Positions 42,300-53,475 of a stretch of 64,000 bases of DNA are shown here, piece after piece. A program made the position numbers and the translations under genes. The notes below the pieces were generated by a model that worked only from the letters and a program-made list of their open reading frames with translations, was not told the DNA's origin and ran no database searches. The stretch is from Cricetomys ansorgei (Eukaryota; Chordata; Mammalia; Rodentia; Nesomyidae). Positions within the stretch are counted from its first letter, which is position 1, and every line of letters starts with the position of its first letter. The DNA lies in contig JAMJFZ010000239.1 in the NCBI GenBank assembly GCA_026225945.1, positions 26,995,501 to 27,059,500 of the forward strand, read 5' to 3'.

Positions 42300-42697
42300 T
42301 GATGGATAATTTTGATTTACTACCTATAGGATTTAGAGTCACATAGGAGACATACCTCTGGCCATCTCTCTGTGTGTGGGGGGGTGCTTTCAGAATGGTT
42401 TACGTAAAGTGAGAAAACCCATGTTGAATGCAGGTATCATCTTCCCAGGGAGTAGGATCCTGGACTGAATAAAAAAGAAGGTGGATGGAGTACCAGCATC
42501 TGACTCTCTTTGCATCCCGACTGTAGGCACAGTCTAGCTGCTTCATGCTCCTGTTGTAGCTAGACCCACTCTCACGCAGTGTCTTCTTTGCATGATAGAA
42601 TGCATCTCAAAATGGTGAGCCAAAAATGCACCTTTCCTTCCCTAAGTTACTTTTGTCTGGATTTTTGTCACAGTAGTGAGAAAAGGAACCATTGCAC
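42300..42697 (+). mobile_element. MaLR LTR, plus strand
   Basis: Blocks gtgatggataattttgattt, ggatttagagtcacatagga, gatcctggactgaataaaaa and cacagtagtgagaaaaggaa give a complete LTR order with the start resembling an ORR1-type head and the tail an MT-type end. Confidence 0.7.
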
Positions 42698-43589
42698 TGT
42701 TTTTTGTTTTATTTTTATTTTTTAAACAATTTACTTCTATTGCTTCTATTCCTATCCTCTCCACAGATGTCTGCACTAGCTTCTATACTTCCTTCCTCTT
42801 CATTCTCCCTAAATCAGTCCTGTTCAATGTAAGGTGCAGCTTCTTCTTTCTGGGACACCCCCTCCCCTTCCACCCAAGGATAAGGAGATTGGCTCTCAGT
42901 TCCTAAGTTTGTGGATTCCTGTTGGTTCCTGTTTAAGGGGAAAACGTACAGCATGCTGGATGAAAGTACTTTTCTTACTACTATCTTGAATATTGATTAT
43001 TTCTTTCATTAGAGTTATGCTCATTATATTGTGATATAAGTAATAGCTTTATTCTAAATCAATACCTACCTGAATTCTTCAGCACATGGCCGAGAACTGG
43101 TAGTCATCAGCTTTGCTAAATTATCATATCTAGTATTGCTTCCCACTAATATTATTTTTCAAATGTAATTTGGGGATAGCATTAGGTGAACTATCGGTAT
43201 TTGCATTGGACTTAAAGTGAAGTGAAAATGTCAAAGCAAAGGAAAAATGTAACTTAACTGACACATTCATTGGTTTTATTTTTACCACAAGTGTTATGAG
43301 ACATGAAGGCTCAGATATTTCTCAGACTTACATAACAGAAGCATAAAGCTCTTAGAACCAACGGGCTGGTTATATTGTTCAATCAAAAAACAGATGAGAA
43401 ATGAGTTTTGAAGAAGGCTTGGTTGGCAGTTTTACCAACATTTAGGCCTTTGCATCCACAGTCTCCTTCATATATTAGATCATGATGCTTTTTGCAGTGT
43501 TTAGTAAAAGAGGACCTTGTAAGAAGTAACGCCAGTCCATGTATGTGCCCCAGCACATACATACATATGGCTGCAGCTTAACTGTAGCT
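42698..43589. other. No recognised feature
   Basis: AT-rich unassigned sequence. A pyrimidine-rich part lies at 42,700-42,900. The 76-aa frame there has no recognisable domain. Confidence 0.4.
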
Positions 43590-43800
43590 TGGAGCAAAGT
43601 AACATCGCAAAGCTTAGAGACTGCCTAGGCTACACAGTGAGTTCGAAAGAATATGAGGGAACTCGATGAGACGTCGCTTGGAAAATTATAAAGAAAAAGT
43701 GGAGAAGAAGGCGGGGACTGTAACTATCCACGAGAGTGCTTATTCTGCACACACAAGGTCCTAAGTTCAATATCGAAAACACATAAGTAAATAAGTAAAA
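43590..43800 (+). mobile_element. B1-ID composite SINE, diverged
   Basis: Has a B1-like tgcctaggctacacagtgag then an ID-like actgtaactatccacgag, gtcctaagttcaatatcg and an A-rich (aagtaaat)n end. Diverged RSINE1/B4-type element. Confidence 0.55.
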
Positions 43801-44284
43801 ACTCATTTCTGTTAGATGATGTTACACAGTACAGAACTGCAAGCAGCTTTTTTTAAAATTTAGAAATAAAGAGTAGAGGGAACAGAAGCTATTCCATTTT
43901 CCTTCAACACACAATTCAAAAGAAACTATAAATATGGGTGAAATTACAGTTACTGCACTGACTTCATTCTTGGCTTTTGGCATGCTTTTTATTGTTGATG
44001 TCATAGGAGAGTATTAATTTCATGTGCCTCTTTAGAAATTGTGCAGTTGAGATCATAAAAGTGTAATAAAAATGTAACTTTACCCAGAAAAAGTTCATTT
44101 GAAAGAAAATCCCATTTACCCTGTGCATTCTTGGTAACACCTTGTTTTGCTGATTTGTGAGGAACAGTAGTCCCGGCTTCTCTAGTGTACATGGCATAGA
44201 AGATTCTGGGAACACCAACAATGTCCAGTTTACCTGTCATTAATGGAATCTACTATAGGAAATCCAAAGTTTTTTTTTTCTCTC
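43801..44284. other. No recognised feature
   Basis: Unassigned sequence with opposing short frames (60-85 aa), none with recognisable domains. Confidence 0.4.
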
Positions 44285-44695
44285 TTCACTTCTTTTTTTG
44301 TTTGTTTGATTTTAAACATTTTATTATTTTTTTATAATTTATTTTTTCTTCTCTCTTATAATATATATTGACCCCCATTCTTCCCTCTCTCCGTTTCTCT
44401 CAACTTCCTCTCTTTTTCTCTCTCCTCCAGACCCCCCCTCCCATGAGCTTTCCCTCAGAGGGCCTCTCATGGTTACCGCTTGAACAGGGCATCACAGGAT
44501 GGAACAAGGCTCCGCACGAGCCCCTATATCAAGGCTGGACAAGGCAACCCAGCAGCAGGAAAAGGATCCCAAGGGCACATAAGAGGGTCAGAGGTGCCCC
44601 CTTTCCAGCTTTTAGGAGTTCTATAAGAACACCAAACCAGACAACCATATGATACATAAGTAGGGGGTTGTGCAGGCTCCATGAGCCTGAACTAA
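44285..44695 (-). mobile_element. Lx-type L1 3' UTR, minus strand
   Basis: Plus strand: tcttctctcttataatatat, pyrimidine-rich cctccagaccccccctccca, atcaaggctggacaaggcaa, and agaacaccaaaccagacaac. This is the reverse of the Lx L1 3' UTR. It is 5'-truncated at the right, where an oppositely oriented L1 begins. Confidence 0.75.
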
Positions 44696-44699
44696 CCTC

Positions 44700-45715
44700 A
44701 ATGCCTCCTGCCTAAGGACTAGCTTTCAAGGTATCAGAAGGAGGTATGCAGGCTTCCAAAGGAGGAAAGAAAATAACAGCTCTGCCTAGCTGTGACACCT
44801 ATGAAGCACAAAGTGACTAGCATGGGACAGTATCTAAGGGTACAATAGTTTCATACATAACCAACCAACAACTCACTAATTGGACTTGAAAGATGCTCAA
44901 CTAGAGGGAAATCGTGCCTAGTACTGGAAACCTTGCCAACGACCCAGGTCTAGTGAGAACATGGGTGCCAGAGGAGAAACTACAACCACCACTTTATTGA
45001 AACAACACAATCCCTAACTATATTCTAAACATTTGTCATTATATCTACAGATGAATTTAGTCCTCACCTCTCATCAAGGAAACTTCTCTTTGGAACAGAT
45101 GGAGACCAATCAAAATGCAGAGTAGTGGAGTCCAGTCCCAATGGATACATTCACAAAACAACTCCCTCACTTAAGGCTCATGGAGAACTGTGGAAGAGGG
45201 GGAGCATGATCGAAGAGCCAGAGGACCAGAGAGTTTGCAGTGAGATTGTGTCTCCTATAATGTCAGAAGCGACTTTCTTAAGGTCTCATCAACATGACGG
45301 CCTAAATGTGAGCTGAGTAAGAACCACAAGAGACATGCTAACGTGGATGAGGGAAAAGTTACAAGGCCTAAGCCCTACACGAAGAACTACAGACAACTAA
45401 GGAATGCTCAGAGTGGGAGAAATAATCTCCCCAGGGAGAACACACTGACTGGTTATCCAATACCAAGTGGCCAGCCCTGAGAACATACATACAGGCAACA
45501 TTATACGGACTAAGTAGATTGTATTTGGGAACATATATGTGTATGTGTAAACACATAGGCACATAACAACAATTAATGAAAAAAAAAGGGCTATGATTTT
45601 AAAGAGAGAAAAGAATGGTTTATGGAAGTGTTTGAGGAAGAAAAGGGAAGGGAGAAATGATATGTTTATATTATAGTATCAAAGCTGAAAGAAGTAATAT
45701 AAAAATAAAGTTAAT
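44700..45715 (+). mobile_element. Lx-type L1 3' UTR, plus strand
   Basis: Follows a common rodent L1 3' UTR for about 1 kb: aactacaaccaccactttat, cacaatccctaactatattc, ctacagacaactaaggaatg, gttatccaataccaagtggc, aacaacaattaatgaaaaaa and a final agtaatataaaaataaag. No coding part remains. Confidence 0.82.
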
Positions 45716-45789
45716 CCTTTGAAAGATACATTATATATATATATTAATATACTAATATACAAGTTATTTTAATTATCAAACCTTTGATT

Positions 45790-46040
45790 GTTATTGTGGC
45801 TACTTTCTTTTTTTAATAACATGATGATTTATCTTTTTGTGTTAATTGCCCACTTATATGTTGTGAATTTATTATGGGAGTGTCAATCTTTTGGCTAATA
45901 TGTAGGTGCCTGTGTACAGTGTGGATAATAAGCCCCTCTCTGTCATATACATTATATGCTTTTTTCCATTAACATATTGTTTTTCTACTTTACAATGTAG
46001 TGCTTTAAAAAACTGTTTTCATCTCCTTAGAAATGTGTAG
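45790..46040 (-). mobile_element. Possible ancient L1 fragment
   Basis: T-rich text with ggctactttcttttttta and gtggataataagcccctctc loosely resembles antisense old L1 sequence. Weak support. Confidence 0.35.
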
Positions 46041-46607
46041 GTTGTTTAGTTCAACAGGGCAATGGAAAAATATATAGTTATTTTTGAATTAGAGTGACCC
46101 TGACAAATGAAATCATGTAGAATTTAGGTTTTGAAGCAGAAATACTGGGGTAAGGTTATTGCATGCATAATAGTGTCTCCAGCTTATTGTTCCCCACTGT
46201 CTACGTTATAATATGTTTTATTTTTTGTTCCTTTGGAAATAGTCTGGGCTATCTGTGTCTGTGTACAGATGGTGATGTAAATGCACAGGGCTCCAGCTCT
46301 TTCACTGCATAGATTTCCTTTGACTGTAGAGTTTTTAATGAAGGGTAGCATTGGAACTTACTTTAGTGAACTTTGTTCACCTGCTTTGGCAAGCAATACA
46401 TGCCAGATGCAGTCCAGTTTTAGAGGGAACATCTTTGACATTTTTCAATGACCTCAAGATATCTACTCTCTGTATTACAATGGTGAACAATTCTTTTTGA
46501 AATAAGCAAATTCATACAGGAAAAACAGAGCTTGTAGTCTCATTCTTGATGTTTGAATATTACTCATGTTTCATACAGACATTAGTCCTATTTACTTATT
46601 TACTTTT
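46041..46607. other. No recognised feature
   Basis: Unassigned AT-rich DNA. Confidence 0.4.
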
Positions 46608-46705
46608 AATTTTGATTTTGAGACAGGGTCTAGCTGTGAAGCCCAGGATGGTGTCAAGATCTTTATCCTTCTGTCTCTGACACATAAGCTCTGGGATCAT
46701 AGGCT
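46608..46705 (-). mobile_element. Truncated B1-related SINE
   Basis: attttgagacagggtctagc and aagctctgggatcataggct are the reverse of a B1 element; internal divergence is high. Confidence 0.6.
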
Positions 46706-47941
46706 GATTTGAAACTGGCTTTATGGGCATTATCGTCATGGCAGAGGCAATGATATAATAGGAAAGGAAGAGTGCACAGTATAATAAAATTCAGAAAGGA
46801 CTGGAATTCAACTGACAATTTATTTAAGGAAAGAGTAGAAATTTCCAGTGGGAGATAATTGGTCAGATAAATTGTTCATGGGATGTCTAGTAATACAGCT
46901 AGGTAAACCAAATGCTCTTTTCAAGGCAACTGTACTTATGCAGAGGAAACAACACATGACCGAGAACAAACTTGCATCCTTCTGCTTTTCTCCATGGCAG
47001 AGAACATTTATTCTCTCTGGAGAATGTTAAGAGAAACTGCTGCTGATGTAAGTCCTTAAGGGAAGAGGTCAGATCAGTGGCAAAACAAAACTCCTTGTAA
47101 AAGTGGGAGCAAAGGGATACTGGACAAGAACTGGCAAGGAAAGGTACAGTTACAGATAGAAAATTGATAGCAGTTTTGTATCTAGTCCAGGTCCACATGA
47201 AGTTGTTGGGATCTTTTGTCCTTCCATAGAATGACTGGTCCTTGGTACAGCATCTCCAAGGATGCTCTGGAAGAAGGAATAATTCTGTGTTGACTCAAAG
47301 ATTACCACATCATGATACTATGATGCTTAGGAGGCTAAAATAATGAAGTAGAAAATTGCTCTGTTCTTACTTCTTTGTTTCATTCAAGGGATAAATATGT
47401 ATTTTATAGTTCCTTGTAATTGCAGGGCATAAAGTTGGGAAGAGTAGTTTATATATTACAAAGGAATCTTACACACCACTCTTACCACCAAGATAGTATT
47501 TCAGATCAAGGTTTTATTGTTCTCTATCACATTCCAGAGACTTCATAAATTAAGATTTCATAGAGACACTGTTATAAAATTTACTGTAAAAATCAAGAGG
47601 GAGGACCCAAGATACAACTTACTAAAATTCTTTCTCAATAATGAAACTATGGTTGAGTAATAATATTTGTAATAAGATGATAGTTGATATATATGTACTG
47701 ACTAATAAGGAAATTTGTCTTTTTAATAACTCTCAAGGTAGGAACTGTATCTATAAAATTTTAAAATTATAGGCTACTAGAATAAAATAAAGATTGCGTT
47801 TTTCTTGTACATTTAGAAGAGTTTTTAAATGGCCAACCAAGAGTAACACTGAATTGCTAGTGTATATGCTAATGAGATATTGGAATTCAGGCTTGGGATG
47901 GGTAGAAAGAGGAAGAGGAGAAGAAAGTCTCTATTTCAAAG
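46706..47941. other. No recognised feature
   Basis: About 1.2 kb of unassigned sequence. The 99-aa minus-strand frame at 46899-47198 has no recognisable domain. Some stretches have an LTR-like feel but cannot be assigned. Confidence 0.4.
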
Positions 47942-47991
47942 AAATATTTTTATTAATTCTTTGAGAATTTTATACAATGTATTTTAATTAT

Positions 47992-48345
47992 TGTGGTGGT
48001 TTGAAAGAGAAGGGCCCCGTAGGCTCATATATTTGAATGCTTGGTCTGCAGTTGGTGGAACAGTTTGGAAAGAATGAAGAGGTGTGGCTTTGTTGGAGAA
48101 GATGTGTTACTGGGGGTTGGTTTTGAAGTTTCAAAAGCCAACACAATTCCCAGTTAGCTCTCTCTCCTTCTGCCTCATGGTTGTTGTCTCAGTATGTAAT
48201 CTGTTAGCTATTGCTACACTATCATGCCTGCTTGCCTGCTTCCATAATCCCTGCTATGGAGGGATATATATATATATATCCCTCCATGATGGAGAGTTAT
48301 AACCCTCTAAAACCAAAAGCCCTGAATTAAATGTTTCCTTTTAAC
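47992..48345 (+). mobile_element. MT-type MaLR LTR nested in L1
   Basis: Begins tgtggtggtttgaaagagaa, continues ggctcatatatttgaatgct, tgttggagaagatgtgttac and agccctgaattaaatgtttc. It interrupts an L1 of opposite orientation. The extreme 3' end appears truncated. Contains the 32-bp palindrome at 48256-48287. Confidence 0.82.
48256..48287. repeat. Perfect 32-bp palindrome with TA core
   Basis: Arms atggaggg and ccctccat enclose an alternating AT core of 16 bases. The whole string equals its reverse complement. Confidence 0.95.
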
Positions 48346-49547
48346 ACCAACTCTATCACTTAACTCCTCCCAAATTCACTTCCACTTTCCTCATTCTCCC
48401 AACTTAGTTCCTTCTTTGTTTTTCTTTCTTTTCAAAATTCAATAACTCACTCATTTCAATCTGTTCTATCCATATACTCCTGGATCTGTGGGCATCCACT
48501 GGAGCATGGTTGACCTACCAGGAGCCAGGCCCTTAAAGACAACTGAGCCTCCAACACTTAGAAGCCACCAACCATCAATATCTCCTCAGTTAGGCATGGT
48601 GGGTGTTCATAAATTCATTTCCTACTACATGCTAGAATGTTGAGTGGCCTGATCTGGTGCAGGCAGGTCCCTCACAGGCAGCCGCAGCTGCTGTAGTTTA
48701 TAAGTACAGTCCCGAAATGACCAGAAGATAATGTTTTGTTCTGGTTCTCCCAGAGCTCTGGCTCTTACAGTCTTCCTGCTCTCTTATTCTGTGATGGTCC
48801 TTGAGCAATAGGGAACAGGGTGATAGATGTCTCATTTGTGGCCGAGCACGCCATATTCATTCATTCTCTGTACTTTAACCAGTTTACTGCACAAAGAAAC
48901 TTCTCTGATGAGGCCTTAGAGCTGGATTCATCTATGGGTAGAGAGATACAAATTTAGAGGACAGTTTGATACTATGACTATTTAGTAAAATAACGATAGT
49001 AGGTTCACCTCTTGGGTTTTTGTGCTCCTCAACTTTGGGTTCTTAATCAGATTTATAATAGCAGGCATGCTTTTCTTCCTGAAGAATGAGCCTTATATCT
49101 GATCAGAAAGTAACTGGCTACCCCATAACGTTTGTGCCACGACCATACTCACAGGCATATCTTGGCACACTGGTTCTTATTGCGCTTTATAGAGTTCTCA
49201 GCTGGGTAAGACTGTTGATGACTGTCCCCATCTCTAGAATACTGTAAATCACTTTCCTGTATTATGAAATCTAGACAGTATGGAGGAAGCTTCCTGGTCA
49301 ATACCAACTGATTTCTCCATGTCTTAGGACTAATGTGTGTGATCTTCAGCAATAGGTTCTTACCATAAAGTTCTGGCAGGCAACCAGGAGCAACAAAAAT
49401 AGCCTATATTGTTGTGGAGGTCTCCAGAACACCTATGACCAACAACTTCAGGGAAGGTGTTCCACATCTGACACTGAAATTTTTATTTGGGAACCAATGG
49501 CTTTTGGGATGAGCATATTCCCCTGTGTAGGGCAATTCTTTCATATG

Positions 49548-49549
<2 letters not shown>

Positions 49550-49591
<42 letters not shown>
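49550..49591. repeat. (AT)21 microsatellite
   Basis: Uninterrupted alternating AT run, self-complementary and able to extrude a hairpin. Confidence 0.96.
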
Positions 49592-49594
<3 letters not shown>

Positions 49595-49744
49595 GATTCT
49601 AAAACTATAGGTTTCTATATGGCCTTTCTAAACATCCTAATGTTAGTTACCAGTTCCAGCTGTGGTAAGCGGTCCCTCTGGATACGCTAGCTTGAAACAT
49701 AAGGCATCCCATTTTCGTTTTAAAGATCCATTTCTCTCTGGCCT

Positions 49745-50183
49745 TAATGGACAGAACTCGGACTAAGGTCAGATAGTCCGAAGCTGCCCAGTTCTGGGAA
49801 ACTGCCTGCTGGACTAAATTAACTTTATTGCTTCCTCATTCTATGGGACGTTCCCACCCTTATAGATCATACAAGAAGCCACTAGAGAAAATCTCACAGC
49901 TCCACACACTTCCTTATAGCTCCGGGGCATCTTAACACTACCTAGGAATACTGGATAGACCAGACCAGTCTGCATGCCAGATAAGGTTACCATAGCAACC
50001 TGCTTACGCATTCCCCGCTCTTCTCCCCACTTCAAAAATTGTATAAATACTGGTACTTGTATTCAATAAATTGAAGGCTTGACCAGACAAATCGTCTGCC
50101 TTTCACTTCTCGCGTCCCTGTCCCATACCCCATTCCCACGCCCTCTCCTAGGGTCCTGGTTGAAGATCCCGCGGGTCAGGACA
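49745..50183 (+). mobile_element. ERVK-like solo LTR
   Basis: Retroviral LTR layout: tgcctgctggactaaattaa, cccttatagatcatacaaga, tagctccggggcatctta, TATA box tataaat (50042-50048), poly(A) signal AATAAA (50065-50070), ttgaaggcttgaccagac, and a likely end at cccgcgggtcaggaca. It interrupts minus-strand L1 sequence. The right end is tentative, the left end approximate and no target-site duplication was confirmed. No gag, pol or env adjoins. Confidence 0.6.
49985..50000. promoter_or_regulatory. RFX X-box-like palindrome in LTR
   Basis: GGTTACCATAGCAACC matches the RFX X-box pattern (GTTNCCATGGNAAC) with both half-sites intact. It lies about 42 bp upstream of the LTR TATA box, a plausible U3 position. 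Binding is inferred from the motif. Confidence 0.45.
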
Positions 50184-50299
50184 CCAGCCTCTTCCTCTGC
50201 TCTAGCTTCCCATTTTTCTCCACACTTACATCTCCCACATCATTGTCCCCCTTTCCCTCCTTCATATCACTGTGTCATACTATCTTCCCTCTCTTAATC

Positions 50300-50935
50300 A
50301 CAATCAAGACGGCTTTATTTCAGAAGTTCAGGGACAGTTCAACATAACTAACTAACTAACTAAATAAATCAAACCCAAAACATAAAGAGACTCGAGGATA
50401 AAAACCACACAATCATCTCATTAGATTCAGAAAAGGCATGTAAGAAAATTCAACATGTCTTCATGATAGATGTCCTGGAGAATCTAGGAATGCAGGGGAC
50501 ATATATTAACACAATAAAGGCAATATGCAGCAACACCACAACCAGCATCATGCTAAATGGGGAGAGCTTTGGATCATTTCTAGTACGACCAGGAACAAGA
50601 CATGGATGTCTAGTCTCTCCCCTTCTGGCCAACAGTGTTTGAAGTCTTAGACTGATCAATACAACAAAAGAAGAAGAAAAAAGGAATATAAATAGGAAAG
50701 TAAGAAGTAAAGTACCCATATATGCAGATGTTCTGACTCTGTACGTAAAAGACCCTAAAGACTTAGTTAGAAATACCCTAAAGGTGATGTACACACTCAT
50801 CAAAGTATCAAGACACAAAATTAGCACACGAAAAGTAGCCTTCCTATATACCAAAGACAAATATACTAAGAAAGAAATCATGGAAACTATCCCATTCACA
50901 ATAGCTTAAAAAACTGTGTAATAAATTTAACCAAG
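50300..50935 (+). mobile_element. L1 ORF2 reverse-transcriptase fragment
   Basis: Nucleotide blocks gacggctttatttcagaag, catctcattagattcagaaa, atgctaaatggggagagctt and aggaacaagacatggatgtc follow the L1 RT domain. The catalytic YADD box is degraded to Tyr-Ala-Asp-Val (atatgcagatgtt, about 50720), and stops and frameshifts occur. The 149-aa minus-strand frame (50450-50899) is its antisense shadow. Confidence 0.8.
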
Positions 50936-50956
50936 GAAGTGAAAGACTTTTTGTTT

Positions 50957-51122
50957 GTTAATTTTCTATCACTTTGACATAAACTAGAGTCAGGCAGGAA
51001 TATGAAACCTCAGTTGAGGTATTGCCCCCATCAGATTGGGTATGTCTGGGGAACATTTTCTTGGTTAGTGATTATAATGGTAGGGCCCAACTCACTGGGG
51101 GTGGTGCCACCCCTGGGTGGTC
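50957..51122 (+). mobile_element. ORR1-like LTR, 3'-truncated
   Basis: ataaactagagtcaggcagg, gaaacctcagttgaggtatt, acattttcttggttagtgat and ggtggtgccacccctgggtg are the 5' half of an ORR1 LTR. It stops abruptly at another LTR-like block. Confidence 0.75.
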
Positions 51123-51123
51123 T

Positions 51124-51639
51124 TGCCACCCCAAAGAATGAAGTTGACAGGCAGAAAAAGGTGGACAAATGAGGAGGAGTTTATTCACTTATGAGTGACC
51201 ACTCAAATTGAAATGAAGAAGCTCTGAATGAGGTGGTGGTGGGGTGCCCACTAACAGAAGATTATGGAAATCTGGAGAGAGTAGGTTGCCAATGAGTTTG
51301 GAAGGGGCTTATGTGGTGAGTCTGCCTCTGAGGCAGGAACAGATCTCCCTTAAGGGAGTAGCTCCAATGAATCCACTGAAGACAGGAACAAGTCTTTCAA
51401 TGAAAAGTGGGGTGAATTGCTCACAGGAGAACCAGCCTGAAAACTGGGCTCCTACAGAGAGCTGTACTGATGAAAAGACTATGTCCAGAGTTTTATATCA
51501 ACCAGGATGGGTCCTAGTTGGTGGGAGTTGATAGGCAAATGAGGTGAAAGGGGTGAAGACTATTCAGGAGAGAGCCTATGATCCAGGGAAAGGAAAAAAT
51601 AAGGCTTGTTGAATGGTTCCCTACCATCTCCCCAGAACA
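51124..51639 (-). mobile_element. Unassigned LTR-like element, minus strand
   Basis: Ends fit the TG...CA rule (tgccacccc at left, cccagaaca at right, plus strand). Read on the minus strand it carries a TATA-like gatataaaact (about 51491-51501) and AATAAA (51180-51185). Family unknown, no target-site duplication found. The 95-aa plus frame is antisense to it. Confidence 0.45.
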
Positions 51640-51649
51640 ATCAGCTCTG

Positions 51650-52090
51650 ATCACTGATGGAGATTTCTTCTACCCTATCAATGTCTTTACCTCATAATGA
51701 TATGACTTTAAGAGAACTGTTGGGATGTAAATGGGTAAGATAAAGTCATACAAAAAAGGGTATACAGCAACATTATAAGAATTGGACCAATTGGTTTCTG
51801 AAATGACTGTGCCACTTTGTATTGCCACCACCACTACCTGAGGATTCCAGTTGCTCCATATTCTCACTAGAGATTCAACCAGCCTACTAGCAGACTAACA
51901 ACATCATACTTAGTGGGTTAAGTTACCTTGGTGACTAATAGTGTTGAACATTTTTGGATAACCATATTTATTATTGATATTTCTTTGGTGAAGTACCTAT
52001 TCAAAGCACTTATATGTATAATTTTTTAGTGTTGTCTATATGTTCTGATAGAAGCTAGTTGGCTAATTTTTTATGAGGTTAGGGTTAGAG
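51650..52090 (-). mobile_element. Ancient L1 fragment, minus strand
   Basis: Plus strand tgactgtgccactttgtatt, gaggattccagttgctccat and gaacatttttggataaccat are the reverse of the old L1 ORF2 C-terminal region. Confidence 0.62.
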
Positions 52091-52119
52091 TATTTGTGGG
52101 AAAGTCTATTTCTCTTTGA

Positions 52120-53285
52120 ATTAGCTTTTTAGCTTTGCAAAAATCAATGAACTCATTCAATAAATGGTGTTGGAACACAGAATATTCTCACTGAAAATAA
52201 TGAATTGCTACACAGACTTATGCTCTTTACATAAATCCTCTCAAAACAGAGCATAACCTCAAGTGTAAAAGACACAGCTACAAAACTCCTAAAACACACT
52301 GAAAGAAAACAATCTAGAGTGTTTGGATTGGCCAATATATTTTTTTTATGTAAAACACACAAAGCATGATCCAAAAAAGAAAAAAAAGTCAGATTTCATC
52401 AAAACTTAAAATATCCACTCTGCAAAAGAAACTGCCAAAAGAACAACAACGGAAAGACAAACTATAAGCTGATGATGGAAAATGTATGCAGAATGCATAT
52501 CTCTTAAAGGGCTTGTATCCAAAATATATAAATAGCCCCTAAAATGCACCAAGAAGAGAAAAAAAAAACTATTAAAAGTGGGTGGACAATCCGAACAGAT
52601 TCACCTTGGTGAAGAAGACACGTAAATGGCGACTGAGAGCCTGGAAAGATGCTCGGCGTATTTAGTGAAAGAACAAATTAAAGAGAAATTTAGGAATTTT
52701 AAATTAAAATGTCAAAAACATCTAACAAATTAAAGAGCAGTGGGATTATTCCGCATTGCATTGTCATGTGAGACCATTTCATTACACACTTGTCAATACT
52801 TGAGTCACGTTCTATGTTTTCATTTCTGCTCTCCTGAAAACTTAGCATACTTGAAAATATTTAAAATTTTATTTTGAGGCAAACTCTCATTTTGAGCCTA
52901 AATTGGCTTATAACCCACCATGTTTTCCAAGCTGGCTGTGTACTGCACAGCTAGAAGCTAGAGTCAAGGAGCTTCAAGTCACAGGGGGTTGGTGACAACA
53001 TGGAGGGATGAGCTTCCTTTTGATTTTCAGTGAAATGCCAAATAAATACTAGATCTGCTTTGGACAAGAGCTTAGCAATTTCTTATAAAGATAAACATAC
53101 TTTGACCACTCGATTTAGTAATATCTTTTCCTGATATGTTTACACAAAGATCTAGTACTTACAGCAGCTTTCTTCACAGTTGGGAAAACTTGTAAGCAAT
53201 CAAGATGTCTTTTGATAAGTGAATGGATAAACAGATTGGAAGACAGCCATGAAATCGCTAGATATTTAGGTACTAAAAGAAAGTG
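52120..53285 (+). mobile_element. Ancient L1 ORF2 3' part, plus strand
   Basis: Follows L1 ORF2 3' nucleotide order: ttcaataaatggtgttggaa, gaaactgccaaaagaacaac, cttgtatccaaaatatataa, gaagaagacacgtaaatggc, and later tagcaatttcttataaagat, acagcagctttcttcacagt and agcaatcaagatgtcttttg. A diverged B1-like insert (about 52865-52950) interrupts it. No open frame remains. Confidence 0.72.
52865..52950 (-). mobile_element. Possible old B1 fragment
   Basis: attttgaggcaaactctcat and ttttccaagctggctgtgta loosely follow reverse B1. Weak. Confidence 0.35.
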
Positions 53286-53287
53286 AA

Positions 53288-53475
53288 GGGCTGGGATACG
53301 GCTCGGTGGTAGAGAACTTGTCTGGCATGAGCAAGGTCCTGGGTTCAATCCCTAGTACTACAATTAGTTTGGTGTGGTACAAATATGTTCTCTCAGTAGT
53401 TGTGAGACCGAGGCATAATCTTAAGGCTAGCCTGAGCTACATGGAAAGATTATATCTCAAAATGTCAAGATAAAT
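53288..53475 (+). mobile_element. B4 SINE (ID head plus B1 tail)
   Basis: The ID head gggctgggatacggctcggt, agaacttgtctggcatgagc and ctgggttcaatccctagtac retains recognisable A and B boxes. The B1-like tail aaggctagcctgagctacat follows. Complete composite structure. Confidence 0.8.

Larger units (their letters stand above)
47942..49740 (-). mobile_element. L1 3' UTR, minus strand, split by LTR
   Basis: The tail lies at the left (aattctttgagaattttata, 47956-47975). The body resumes after an inserted LTR with actcctcccaaattcactt, gggcatccactggagcatgg, gacctaccaggagccaggc, cagctgggtaagactgttga and caggcaaccaggagcaacaa, the reverse of a rodent L1 3' region. A TA microsatellite interrupts it at 49550-49591. 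Confidence 0.75.

Noticed and set aside
49661..50188. LTR boundaries at tgtggtaagc with a CCAGC duplication
   Set aside because: Sequence from 49661 to about 49740 still follows the L1 consensus, so the LTR must start later; the CCAGC match is likely chance.
50450..50899. 149-aa minus-strand open frame
   Set aside because: Antisense to an L1 ORF2 reverse-transcriptase fragment on the plus strand.
53288..53350. Possible tRNA gene from A/B-box-like sequence
   Set aside because: It is the ID head of a B4 SINE; the B1 tail follows directly. The same applies to 40293 and 62752.
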